This document shows positions 20,432 to 29,365 of a stretch of DNA of 64,000 nt, in pieces; position 1 is the stretch's first letter, and each line of letters starts with the position of its first letter. Location of the stretch: assembly GCF_019242955.1 (NCBI RefSeq), contig NZ_CP066129.1:2728001-2792000 (forward strand), written 5' to 3'. Position numbers and translations under genes: made by a program. Origin of the DNA: Morganella morganii. Lineage in GTDB: Bacteria; Pseudomonadota; Gammaproteobacteria; Enterobacterales; Enterobacteriaceae. The notes below the pieces were generated by a model that saw only the letters and a list, made by a program, of their open reading frames with translations, ran no database searches and had not been told where the DNA came from.

Positions 20432-22177
20432 TTATTTCTGATGCTGACTACAGCCACATCCTTCGTGCCCTTCACCCCAGTATTTTAATTTACTGGTTTT
20501 ACCCAATCCCGGATTCAGGGTATTGGTCGGGTCCGTCGCTTTATAGAAGGCTTTCAGCTGTGGTTTGGCTTTATACAGATGGCCGACATTATGTTCTGCC
20601 GGATATTCCGCCCCGCGTGTGTTCAGAATTTTCAGCATCTCTTCTTTCAGTGCGTGCGGGTCCACACCTTTCTTCACAATATAATCCTGATGGAAAACGT
20701 GGCATAAAAAATGTCCGTAGTAGAGTTTATGCACCAGTTTGCTCTCAATTTCCGGCGGCAGAACTTCCAGCCACGCCTGATCATTACGGCGCAGCGCAAT
20801 ATCCAGCGCCAGGATATCCTCCACCTTACTGCTGTTGACCGCGTGATAACGGATAGCGGCACCGGCGGCCACAAAACGGTGCAGGAAAGCATCCGCGCCC
20901 TCTTTGGCATCACACTCAAAGAAGCCGCCTTCTGCATTTTCAAAGAAACTGCTCAGCCAGCTGCGGGCTTCATCAATGCCTTCACCGGCCATTTTCAGCA
21001 TCAGGTGATGTTCATATTTATCACGGTACTCTTCCATCCGGCGCGGCAGATGGTTCGGCCATAAATGGCTGAATAACTGCATTGTGCGGTCGATCAGGTT
21101 TTTCGGCAGCAGCGGGATTTTATTGAAGATCGCATCCATCCGTCCTTTGATAGTGAACAGTTTCGGCATTTTTTCGGTACCGAGTTTATCAATCGTCAGG
21201 AAGCTGTCTTTACCGTAGACTTTCGCGATGTCATAACACTCGCGGTGCATATATTCCCCTGCCACCGGCAGATGTTTAAAGCTGGCGAGAATATGGCGGC
21301 GGATATCTTCCAGTACCGACGGGGTATTGGTGCCGATATAGAAGACTTTATTTTCACCCTGGGACGGGAACGTATCCAGGCGCACCGCAAACACCACCAG
21401 CTTACCGGCACAACCGGAGGCTTCAAACAGGCGGCGTTCATCGGCATTGAAACGGGACGGCGTGTCTGCATCCACATCGCGGATACGCTGATGATAGTCA
21501 TGATCAGACGCCGGTTTATCCGTATCCTCAATATCCGCCTCCTGATAGCGGCGGTATTCCAGACAATTCAGAATCTCTTCCGGGGACGAACCTAAATCAA
21601 TTCCCAGATGGTTTACCAGTTCTGCGGTGCCGTCCGCATTAACACGGCCGTACAGCGCGAGTTCGGTATAAGCCGGTCCCCGCTGCACCAGTGAACCGCC
21701 GGAATTATTACAAATCCCGCCGACCACAGATGCCCCGATACAGGAAGAGCCAATCACCGAATGCGGCTCACGGCCCAGCGGTTTCAGGACTTTTTCCAGA
21801 TGCCACAGGGTACTGCCGGGTAACGCCACAACCTGCTGCTGTTTTGTCAGTACCTGAATCTTATCGAGGCGCAATGTGCTGATAATGACGATCTCACGGT
21901 CATAATCATCCCCGCTCGGCGTGGACCCCTCTGTCAAACCGGTATTGGCCGCCTGCATGATCACAATTCTGTCAGCTTCTACCGTGGCTTTAAACACCTG
22001 CCACAGTTCATACAGCGTGCCCGGGAACACCACCGCCAGCGCACTGCCCTCACCGGAGCGGAAACCCTTGCGGTATCGCTCCGTCTTACGCGGCTCCGTT
22101 AAAATATGTTTATGACTGACAATATCTGTCAGTGCCTGAATAAGACGTGCGCTGTCAGGTTGCTGACTGTTGATCAT
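20432..22177 (-). CDS. dld: Quinone-dependent D-lactate dehydrogenase
   Basis: A 581-residue peripheral inner-membrane flavoenzyme (E. coli 571) passing electrons from D-lactate to the quinone pool. The FAD-binding domain shows ANTGLTEGSTPSGDDYDR, GREPHSVIGSSCIGASVVGG (in part) and NNSGGSLVQRGPAYTE. The membrane-binding part is basic. The C-terminal PAEHNVGHLYKA segment is intact. An ATG at 22177 follows a GGGGGA ribosome site. Unusual point: the protein ends GHEGCGCSQHQK, a Cys/His tail that E. coli Dld, as I recall it, lacks. Confidence 0.95.
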   Translation of the reverse strand: MINSQQPDSARLIQALTDIVSHKHILTEPRKTERYRKGFRSGEGSALAVVFPGTLYELWQVFKATVEADRIVIMQAANTGLTEGSTPSGDDYDREIVIISTLRLDKIQVLTKQQQVVALPGSTLWHLEKVLKPLGREPHSVIGSSCIGASVVGGICNNSGGSLVQRGPAYTELALYGRVNADGTAELVNHLGIDLGSSPEEILNCLEYRRYQEADIEDTDKPASDHDYHQRIRDVDADTPSRFNADERRLFEASGCAGKLVVFAVRLDTFPSQGENKVFYIGTNTPSVLEDIRRHILASFKHLPVAGEYMHRECYDIAKVYGKDSFLTIDKLGTEKMPKLFTIKGRMDAIFNKIPLLPKNLIDRTMQLFSHLWPNHLPRRMEEYRDKYEHHLMLKMAGEGIDEARSWLSSFFENAEGGFFECDAKEGADAFLHRFVAAGAAIRYHAVNSSKVEDILALDIALRRNDQAWLEVLPPEIESKLVHKLYYGHFLCHVFHQDYIVKKGVDPHALKEEMLKILNTRGAEYPAEHNVGHLYKAKPQLKAFYKATDPTNTLNPGLGKTSKLKYWGEGHEGCGCSQHQK

Positions 22178-22289
22178 ACTTTCCCCCGATTCAGATTACT
22201 TATTGTTCATTAAGTAATTATGCCTCTTATCTTATTTATAATACAAATACTATTTTTAACAAATTTAACAGATTAACCACGAAACCGGT

Positions 22290-23075
22290 TTATTTAAACA
22301 GATTGATCAGCAGCGTTACCATCATAATTCCGACGGTCAGGATCAGTATTTTGCGGACAATTTCACCATTGGTACGGATGGCATGCTGACTGCCGAGATG
22401 ATTTCCGAGCAGACTGGCAGCAATCATCGGTATACTGAGCAGAAACGCGATATGCCCGGCCATAATAAAGGCGACCAGCCCGCCGACGTTAGATGCCAGA
22501 TTAAAGATTTTCGAGGTGGCGGAGGATTTCAGTAAATCCAGGTTGTTGATCAGAAACAGACAGATAATAAAGATACTGCCGGTGCCCGGCCCGAAAAAGC
22601 CGTCATAAAAACCGACAATAAAACAGGTAAAAAAGACCAGCCAGACAGATTTACGTACCGCATTACCCTGCTGTGCGCCACCGAGTTTCCCTTTAAAGAA
22701 AGCGGCCAGCAGGCCGATCGGCAGCATACAGATAATAATGTAGGTAATCGTTTCAGACGGCAGATAAATAATCGCCTTCGCGCCCACCCAGGCGCCGAAG
22801 AACGATGAAACAATCCCGGCCGGAATTATCTGCCAGTAAACGGATTTGTTTTTGATAAAGTTTGAAATTGCCGCCAGTGTACCGACAGAGCTCACCAGCT
22901 TTTCCTGACCCAGTGCCATATGCGGCGGCAGGCCGGTCAGCATAAAAGCAGGGATCAGAATCAGACCCGCACCGCCTGCGATAGAATCAATATACCCGGC
23001 CACAAAAGATGCGATCACCAGCAGTGCCAGCCCCGCATAAAAATAATCAGCCATCAGGCTGTGTTCAATATACAT
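22290..23075 (-). CDS. TSUP-family (TauE/SafE-type) membrane transporter, YfcA-like
   Basis: A 261-residue protein with about eight hydrophobic membrane segments and the two family half-repeats (AGYIDSIAGGAGLILIP near residue 27 and VGFYDGFFGPGTGSIF near residue 155). Members export sulfite or other organosulfur anions or take up similar compounds; the substrate here is unknown. Start at 23075 is supported by an AAGGGA site. It sits between dld and plaP with its own flanks. Confidence 0.88.
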   Translation of the reverse strand: MYIEHSLMADYFYAGLALLVIASFVAGYIDSIAGGAGLILIPAFMLTGLPPHMALGQEKLVSSVGTLAAISNFIKNKSVYWQIIPAGIVSSFFGAWVGAKAIIYLPSETITYIIICMLPIGLLAAFFKGKLGGAQQGNAVRKSVWLVFFTCFIVGFYDGFFGPGTGSIFIICLFLINNLDLLKSSATSKIFNLASNVGGLVAFIMAGHIAFLLSIPMIAASLLGNHLGSQHAIRTNGEIVRKILILTVGIMMVTLLINLFK

Positions 23076-23142
23076 CCGTATCCCTTAATCATTATCTTTT
23101 ATGATTTACTGTACTTTCAGCGGGTTACTATACCTTATTGCA

Positions 23143-23184
23143 TATAAAAAAACGGCGCACAGAATCAAACTGTGCGCCGTTTCC
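23143..23184 (-). terminator. Rho-independent terminator after plaP
   Basis: A perfect 11-bp stem AACGGCGCACA/TGTGCGCCGTT (23151-23161 and 23171-23181) followed on the leftward strand by seven T. Confidence 0.93.
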
Positions 23185-23206
23185 GGGATAAAAAACTGCT
23201 TAAAAC

Positions 23207-24586
23207 TTACTGTTCCGGCATCTGCGGCATCGGACGGCGGAAGCGGCGGGTCAGCCATAACATATAGATCAGACCCAGTGCGCCCCAGCTCAGTCCTAAT
23301 TCCATCGATTTCGCATCGAGGTTGAACCAGAGTACCGTGACTGTCGCAGCACCGATAATCGGCAGCAGCAGGTAGTTGATCTGGTCGCCCAGCGTCTTGT
23401 TGCGGCGCTCGCGGATATAGAACTGTGAAATCACCGACAGGTTAACGAAGGTAAACGCCACCAGTGCACCGAAGTTAATCAGCGCAGTTGCAGTGACCAG
23501 GTCAAACCAGACCGCACTCAGCGCCAGAACGCCCACCAGCATCACGTTCAGTGCCGGGGTGCGCCATTTCGGATGTACGTAGCCGAAGAATTTCTCCGGG
23601 AACACACCATCGCGGCCCATGACATACATCAGACGGGATACCCCTGCCTGTGCAGCCATACCGGAAGCCAGTACGGTCACGCAGGAGAACACCAGAATGA
23701 TGGACTGGAAAAAGGCACCGGCTACCATGTACATAATTTCAGGCTGTGACTCTTCCGGATTGTTGAAACGGGACACATCCGGGAAATAGAGTTGCAGGAA
23801 ATAAGACACCGCGATAAAGATCAGACCACCAATCAGTGCGGTCAGGAAAATCGCTTTCGGGATCACTTTCCCGGCATTCGGTGTTTCTTCTGACAGGGAG
23901 CTGATACCGTCAAACCCTAAGAAGGAGAAGCACAGTATCGTCGCCCCGCTTATCATCGGGATCATTTCCGCATCAATGGAGGCAAACGGACGGAAAGAGA
24001 GCAGCGTACCCGCCCCTTCACCCGCAGACACGCCACGGATCAGCAGACCGACAAACACAATCATCACAGCAACCTGTACCACGACAATTCCGGTATTGAG
24101 GTTTGCCACGACATTGATGCCGCGCAGATTAAATAATGTCATCAGGAATACCAGACCGGCGACAAAGATCCATGGCGGACAGTCCGGGAAGATAGCCTGA
24201 AGATAAATTTTTGCCAGCAGAATGTTGATCATCGGCATGAACAGGTAGTCCAGCAGTGATGACCAGCCGACCATAAAGCCGATATGCGGGCTCATGGATT
24301 TCTGGGCATAGGTATACGCCGAGCCGGCGGACGGGAACCGTTTAACCAGTTTTCCGTAACTCAGCGCAGTAAAAAGAATGGCTGTCAGTGCGATAGCATA
24401 AGACGTCGCAACATGACCGCTGGTAATTTCGGACACGATCCCGAAGGTATCAAAGATGGTCATCGGCTGCAGGTAAGCAAGCCCCATCATAACGACCTGG
24501 ACGAGTGTCAGTGTTTTTGCGAGTTGTACGCGGTTATTGGCAGCTGTACGGTTCAGGCCAATATCAATTGCAGAATTATGCGACAT
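23207..24586 (-). CDS. plaP: Putrescine importer PlaP (APC family)
   Basis: A 459-residue amino acid-polyamine-organocation transporter with twelve membrane segments. It is very close to E. coli Pla[61 protein letters not shown] and [20 protein letters not shown] are shared nearly letter by letter. ATG at 24586 has a GGGAGGA site; nine in-frame codons upstream belong to a leader frame. PlaP is a low-affinity proton-driven putrescine importer, needed for pilus-driven surface motility in E. coli and swarming in Proteus. A structured leader precedes it. Confidence 0.93.
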   Translation of the reverse strand: MSHNSAIDIGLNRTAANNRVQLAKTLTLVQVVMMGLAYLQPMTIFDTFGIVSEITSGHVATSYAIALTAILFTALSYGKLVKRFPSAGSAYTYAQKSMSPHIGFMVGWSSLLDYLFMPMINILLAKIYLQAIFPDCPPWIFVAGLVFLMTLFNLRGINVVANLNTGIVVVQVAVMIVFVGLLIRGVSAGEGAGTLLSFRPFASIDAEMIPMISGATILCFSFLGFDGISSLSEETPNAGKVIPKAIFLTALIGGLIFIAVSYFLQLYFPDVSRFNNPEESQPEIMYMVAGAFFQSIILVFSCVTVLASGMAAQAGVSRLMYVMGRDGVFPEKFFGYVHPKWRTPALNVMLVGVLALSAVWFDLVTATALINFGALVAFTFVNLSVISQFYIRERRNKTLGDQINYLLLPIIGAATVTVLWFNLDAKSMELGLSWGALGLIYMLWLTRRFRRPMPQMPEQ

Positions 24587-24785
24587 GAGCGAATCCTCCC
24601 GTAACACCGACAATCATACTGATACTACTATCAGATGGCGTGTTACCGGGAAGACTTCGCATCTGCCTGTAGGCAGTGAAGTAAGAAGGGGTTTGGAGTG
24701 CAGAGCAGGAGCGCCGTGCTCCGTAGTCATCGTTGCAGCAGCCAGTGCCGATTGGCACAGGTGCAAAAGTGAAAAATTGCGCCAT
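24576..24785 (-). CDS. Candidate leader ORF overlapping the plaP start
   Basis: A 69-codon frame beginning [15 protein letters not shown] with GAGG nine bases before its ATG. It ends by overlapping the plaP start by 11 bases, so translation could be coupled. It contains [13 protein letters not shown] and PSYFTAYRQ stretches. Three perfect hairpins fall inside it. No known leader peptide comes to mind. It may be a true regulatory leader or simply an open frame in a structured 5' UTR. Confidence 0.35.
   Translation of the reverse strand: MAQFFTFAPVPIGTGCCNDDYGARRSCSALQTPSYFTAYRQMRSLPGNTPSDSSISMIVGVTGGFAHVA
24663..24758 (-). promoter_or_regulatory. Three consecutive hairpins in the plaP 5' leader
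   Basis: Read on the leftward strand the order is GTGCC-aatc-GGCAC (24745-24758), GGAGC-acggc-GCTCC (24708-24722), then CTGCCT-ac-AGGCAG (24663-24676). All three stems are perfect. They fill the 77-172 bases before the plaP start, and a further 375 bases up to the receptor terminator contain only AT-rich promoter-like sequence. This suggests riboregulation of a polyamine importer, by inference. Confidence 0.5.
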
Positions 24786-25105
24786 TTATCGCATCCTCAT
24801 ACCGGTGTTTATCGTCCGGTGTAATTCAGTAAACAGTTATCCGGCCTATCGGCCCCTTTTTTTGTCGGTGACAATATTTTAGTGCAAAAAAAAAACCGAT
24901 GCGTATAAATGCATCAGTTATTTTTTTGGATGGCGCATTCTGCACCCCCCGGTCATAAATTTCAAGCTTTGTTCGCCCTTATCAGGCAATTTTTTTCCAT
25001 ACCGGTTTAGCAGCAGAATTTCCGTGACGAAACTTTGAATATTTATAGCCGAAACGTTAAAAAATCCGGCTGTTCGTGTATTTTTCAGTCACTCTGCCTG
25101 CCATA

Positions 25106-25140
25106 AAAAAATACGGCGCCCGGGAAAGGGCGCCGTTTTC
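25106..25140 (-). terminator. Rho-independent terminator after the TonB-dependent receptor
   Basis: A perfect 9-bp stem ACGGCGCCC/GGGCGCCGT (25113-25121 and 25128-25136), followed leftward by an AT-rich TTTTTT tract, 29 bases past the receptor stop. Confidence 0.9.
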
Positions 25141-25168
25141 CGACACATAATAATGAATGATAGTTACA

Positions 25169-27142
25169 TCAGAAATTATAGTTCAGACCGATGTTGTAAC
25201 GGCGGCCGTCGAGTGTGGCACCGTAATTTTCATTATTGATACGGCGATCCAGTACGTTATACACACCCGCCACAAAGTTCAGGTCTTTATTCAGCTGATA
25301 GCTGCCGCCGATATCCACGGTAGCATAAGAGCCGGTTCCTGTTGCCATGCTGGTACGGGACAGGTAATCAGACGTTTTACCGCGGAAGTTAACCCGGCTC
25401 CAGGTTTTGATATCCTGTGTGGTATCCCAGTTCAGTGTGGCGTTAGCCATATGTTTTGGTGTCTTATTCAGCGGTTTACCTTTAAATTTACCGCTCTTCT
25501 GTTCAGAATCAGTAAAGGTATAGTTAGCCGTTAAATCAACAGACTCAACAATCTGCCAGTTCATAATCGCTTCAACACCGCGCATATTGGCTTTATCAAC
25601 GTTTTCACGTTCGCTCACAAAGTCATATAACTCGCCGCGTCCATCAGCTAATGTACATTTTCTTTCTGCGCCTGTGCCGCAAAGGCGGGTTTCAGTGATC
25701 TTATCTTTAAAGTCAGTGTTAAAGACTGTCAGGCTCATATTGAGATCATCCTGATTATTCCACAGCACACTGATCTCTTCGGTAACACTTTTCTCTGGCT
25801 TCAGATCCGGATTACCGAAAATAACCGCATTTGAGTTACCGCCGCCGGTTGCCTGTCCCCACGATGCCGTTGCCTGACGCAGATCCGGTGAACGGTAACC
25901 GGTAGACACACCACCTTTCACAGTCCAGCTTTCATCCAGATGCCATACACCGTAGACACGCGGTGTCCAGTGTGTTCCGTAGTTTTCATCCTTATCCATG
26001 CGCAGGCCGCCGGTCAGAGTGAAATCATTGGTCAGCGCCCAGTCATCTTCCGCGAACAGCGCCCAGCTGTAGCGATCGAGCTTATTACCATCCAGTTTGT
26101 TGCCTTTATCTTTCAGCTCTTCGAAACGATACTGACCACCGAGGCTCAGCATATGATCGCCGAGCGGCATAACCGTCTGGTTACGGGCGATGGTGTCGTA
26201 ATACTCCATATTACGGCCCGGGTTCTTGGTTTCATTACGCTGAACATAGCTGTTCATGCTGCCCCAGTCATAGTTACCGTCATGGGTAATCGCATACTGC
26301 GTCATTTCATACTTGCTGAAACTGCTGGATTTTTTCTTTTTACTGGATTCTGACGCACTTTTTTCCCAGCGGGAATCACGGTGCTGATTATCTTTTTTGA
26401 AATCAAAATCGATGCTGTTCTGCTCATCCGGCGTTAATGTCAGTGTACCGCCGCCGCTGGTCATGATCTGGCGGTTAAAACCGCTTGAAAAATTATCTTC
26501 CCCGCGATGAGAATACTGGCCATTCACTTTCATGCTCAGCAGGTTATCCACCAGCGGACCGGCGGCGAAGAAACTGCCCTGTCCGGTGTTACCGCTGTCT
26601 TTGCGTTCGGTAATAGTTGCATCTGTCCGGACACTCGCATGCCACTCACCCTGTGCTTTCCGCGTGATAATATTGATAACCCCGCCCATGGCATCCGAAC
26701 CATACAGTGACGACATTGGCCCGCGTACCACTTCAATACGATCAATCGCAGTCAGCGGCGGTAACCATCCCTGTTCAATACCGGAGTTATCACTATTAGG
26801 GCGCGTTTCACGGCTGGCAACCCGTTTTCCGTCCACAAGGATCATGGTGTATTTCGGGTCCATTCCGCGGATACTGATATCAGAAGAACTGCCGCCACCG
26901 GTAACCACAACGCCCGGCACATCTTTCAGTGCATCGGTCACATCACGGTACGCTTTATCTTCCAGCTGTTCGCGTGAAACAACGGAGATAGTCGCCGCAG
27001 CATCCTCAATTTTCTGCTGGAAGCCGGATGCGGTGGTGACCATAATCACGTCTTCTTTATTTGCAGCCTGAGCAGCCATCACCTGAGCGGCGAGTGCTGC
27101 CATAACACATACCGCCACTTTTCGTTTTGAAAAAATAACCAT
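25169..27142 (-). CDS. TonB-dependent outer-membrane siderophore/heme-type receptor
   Basis: A 657-residue receptor. A signal peptide ends near AAQA (about residue 27). The TonB box region DVIMVTTASG follows, then a plug domain (about residues 40-155: SIRGMDPKYTMILVDGKR, IEVVRGPMSSLYGSDAMGGVINIITRK, in parts), then a 22-strand barrel ending in the aromatic NYNF. A Cys pair in a loop (RLCGTG and KCTLAD) resembles FepA/IrgA-type catecholate receptors. The start at 27142 gives the basic n-region MVIFSKRK behind a GGAG site; upstream codons are unlikely. It lies downstream of a matching ABC importer on the same strand, so the ligand is probably an iron chelate. Confidence 0.9.
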   Translation of the reverse strand: MVIFSKRKVAVCVMAALAAQVMAAQAANKEDVIMVTTASGFQQKIEDAAATISVVSREQLEDKAYRDVTDALKDVPGVVVTGGGSSSDISIRGMDPKYTMILVDGKRVASRETRPNSDNSGIEQGWLPPLTAIDRIEVVRGPMSSLYGSDAMGGVINIITRKAQGEWHASVRTDATITERKDSGNTGQGSFFAAGPLVDNLLSMKVNGQYSHRGEDNFSSGFNRQIMTSGGGTLTLTPDEQNSIDFDFKKDNQHRDSRWEKSASESSKKKKSSSFSKYEMTQYAITHDGNYDWGSMNSYVQRNETKNPGRNMEYYDTIARNQTVMPLGDHMLSLGGQYRFEELKDKGNKLDGNKLDRYSWALFAEDDWALTNDFTLTGGLRMDKDENYGTHWTPRVYGVWHLDESWTVKGGVSTGYRSPDLRQATASWGQATGGGNSNAVIFGNPDLKPEKSVTEEISVLWNNQDDLNMSLTVFNTDFKDKITETRLCGTGAERKCTLADGRGELYDFVSERENVDKANMRGVEAIMNWQIVESVDLTANYTFTDSEQKSGKFKGKPLNKTPKHMANATLNWDTTQDIKTWSRVNFRGKTSDYLSRTSMATGTGSYATVDIGGSYQLNKDLNFVAGVYNVLDRRINNENYGATLDGRRYNIGLNYNF

Positions 27143-27419
27143 TCTTTTGATTCTCCAAGAGATAATATATTTATGGACAATCGACATTTGCTCTCAGGGA
27201 TTTATATCCCTTTTTTAATAATAACGACCCTGCCATTTCAGGCATCAGACATTATTTTATTATTACCTTTTATAAGGCTATTTGTTTTTATAAATCAAAC
27301 TATACAGAAAACAATGTATTATCAGCGCATAAAAATATATACGATATGCAGATAATCATCCTCTGCGAAAATATATTCCGCAGAGAATAAAAAAGAATAT
27401 GTAATATAAACCGGTTTTA
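27143..27419. promoter_or_regulatory. AT-rich spacer before the receptor gene
   Basis: 277 bases, strongly AT-rich, between the ABC ATPase stop and the receptor start. It must contain the receptor promoter if the gene is not simply read from the ABC operon. GATAATCATC at 27354-27363 is a partial match to a Fur half-site but lies nearly 200 bases from the receptor start. No hairpin with a T-run is evident. Confidence 0.35.
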
Positions 27420-28238
27420 TTATGCCAGCGATGCAACTGCCCGCGGCACCAGACCATCAATCACAACATGCGGCACAGCCTGTGAGCAGTGCTCAATACG
27501 ACCGCGTACGCCATAAACTGTTGCCAGGCTATCCGGAGTAATAACAGATTCCGGGTCACCTTCCGCAATTAAATTTCCGTCTTTCAGCATTAATATATGA
27601 TCGCCGTGACGCAGTGCGATATTAATATCATGGACAACCACTACCGTAATGATATTCCGGCGTTGTGTTTCACGACGAACCAAATCCATGACGTGATACT
27701 GATAATTTAAATCCAGTGCGCTTAACGGCTCATCCAGTAATAACAGTTCCGGCTGGCGGATTAATGATTGTGCCAGTCCGACTAATTGTTTCTGACCACC
27801 GGATAACTGATCCAGATAATGCAGCGCCAGATGTTCAATGCCCAGTTGTGACAGCAGAGACATAACTTCCTGCTCACTGTCCCGGTCTGACACACCGCCG
27901 GATGCCCGCTGTGCAACAATGACTGATTCCAGTACATGCAGATGCACACCCGCAGGCAGTGTCTGCGGCAGATAAACCACCTGCTTCGCGCGCTCGGCAA
28001 AATTCATCCGCATCAGGTCATGTCCGTCGAGCAGTAACTGCCCTTCGGCTTTATTCAGTCCGGCCAGAGAGCGCAGAAGCGTGGACTTTCCGCTGCCGTT
28101 CGGCCCGAGCAGCACAGTAATTTTACCATGCGGCAGTGGTTCAACACTCAGATCTTCAATGATTTTCCGTTTCGGATAACCGGCATTGAAGTGTTTAATC
28201 TGTAACCCGCTCTGAGCAGACATTGCATTCAAATCCAT
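27420..28238 (-). CDS. Iron-siderophore ABC transporter ATPase (FecE/FepC type)
   Basis: A 272-residue ATPase with Walker A GPNGSGKST (about residues 44-52), signature LSGGQKQL, Walker B LLLLDEPLSALD and the switch histidine in VVVVHDIN. It energises import through the permease encoded just upstream (one base between the genes). The final ~30 residues (GRIEHCSQAVPHVVIDGL...) are a short extension common in this class. Confidence 0.93.
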   Translation of the reverse strand: MDLNAMSAQSGLQIKHFNAGYPKRKIIEDLSVEPLPHGKITVLLGPNGSGKSTLLRSLAGLNKAEGQLLLDGHDLMRMNFAERAKQVVYLPQTLPAGVHLHVLESVIVAQRASGGVSDRDSEQEVMSLLSQLGIEHLALHYLDQLSGGQKQLVGLAQSLIRQPELLLLDEPLSALDLNYQYHVMDLVRRETQRRNIITVVVVHDINIALRHGDHILMLKDGNLIAEGDPESVITPDSLATVYGVRGRIEHCSQAVPHVVIDGLVPRAVASLA

Positions 28239-28239
28239 C

Positions 28240-29337
28240 TTACATGCTCCCTTTATGACGCAGGATCATGCTCAGGAAGAACGGCACACCTACCAGTGAT
28301 GTCACAATACCAACCGGAATAATCACACCCGGAATCAGGTTTTTCGAGGCAATGGACGCCATCGACAATACCAGCGCCCCGATTAACGCACTGGCAGGCA
28401 GATAGAAACGGTGATCCTCGCCAAACATCATACGGGCAATATGCGGTGCGACCAGGCCGATAAAGGCAATCGGACCGACAAAGGCCACTGCCAGTGCAGT
28501 CAGGATACTGATGCGCAGCAACGTGCCGAGACGCAGACGGCGCACATTAATCCCGAAACTGACAGCCCGGTCTTCACCCAGGCGCAGTGCGGTCAGCTTC
28601 CACGAGTTACTCATGGAGAGCGGCAGCAGGATGGCAAATGCCAGCGTCATCACACCCAGTTTCACCCAGGTGGCGCGCGCCAGGCTGCCCATCGTCCAGA
28701 AAACCAGACCCTGTAAGGTGTCTTCTGTGGCGATAAACTGCATCATTGAAACCAGTGCGTTAAAGGTAAAGACCATAGCAATACCGAATAACACCACACC
28801 GGAGGTTGCCACACGTGTCCAGCGGGTGATGCCGTCAAGCATCAGCGCGGAAAACAGGGCAAAAATAAAGGCGTTCGCGGAGACAAACCACTGATCCGGC
28901 ACGCCGGGAATACCGATCCCGAGGACTATCGCCAGCGCCGCACCAAACGATGCGGCGTTGGAGACGCCGAGGGTAAACGGACTTGCCAGCGGGTTATTGA
29001 GGATGGTCTGCATTTCTGCCCCGGCAAGGCCGAGGGACATACCGACCACCACCGCCATCAGGGCGTAAGGCAGACGGATTTCCCAGACAATCACACGGGT
29101 GCCCGCCGACACGCTTTCCGGCGACACGAGGGTCTGCCAGAGCGCATCGAGGGTCAGCCCGGAAGGGCCCATGGTAAAATCGAGCACCACCGTACAGAGT
29201 ATTACCGCAACCACCGCAAACATCCACATCAGCCGCCTGCGCAGTAAACGCCGGTAATGTGATTTCACATCACAGCTTAATTCACCGTCTGCCTGTTCCG
29301 GCTTGGTCTGTAGCATTGCTTCTGTGGTAATACTCAT
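28240..29337 (-). CDS. Iron-siderophore ABC transporter permease (FecCD/BtuC family)
   Basis: A 365-residue permease with about ten membrane segments after a 35-residue cytoplasmic N-terminus. FecCD hallmarks are LPYALMAVVVGMSLGLAGAEMQ (in part), NNPLASPFTLGVSNAASFGA (in part) and the coupling-helix region GFVAPH-like GLVAPHIARMMFGEDHR. It follows the substrate-binding protein by 28 bases. A single permease gene suggests a homodimer. Confidence 0.93.
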   Translation of the reverse strand: MSITTEAMLQTKPEQADGELSCDVKSHYRRLLRRRLMWMFAVVAVILCTVVLDFTMGPSGLTLDALWQTLVSPESVSAGTRVIVWEIRLPYALMAVVVGMSLGLAGAEMQTILNNPLASPFTLGVSNAASFGAALAIVLGIGIPGVPDQWFVSANAFIFALFSALMLDGITRWTRVATSGVVLFGIAMVFTFNALVSMMQFIATEDTLQGLVFWTMGSLARATWVKLGVMTLAFAILLPLSMSNSWKLTALRLGEDRAVSFGINVRRLRLGTLLRISILTALAVAFVGPIAFIGLVAPHIARMMFGEDHRFYLPASALIGALVLSMASIASKNLIPGVIIPVGIVTSLVGVPFFLSMILRHKGSM

Positions 29338-29365
29338 TATTCAAATACCTGCTGACTACTTAAAA

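Noticed and set aside
27345-27363. GATAATCATC as a Fur box for the receptor gene
   Set aside because: Only a half-site, and nearly 200 bases from the receptor start.
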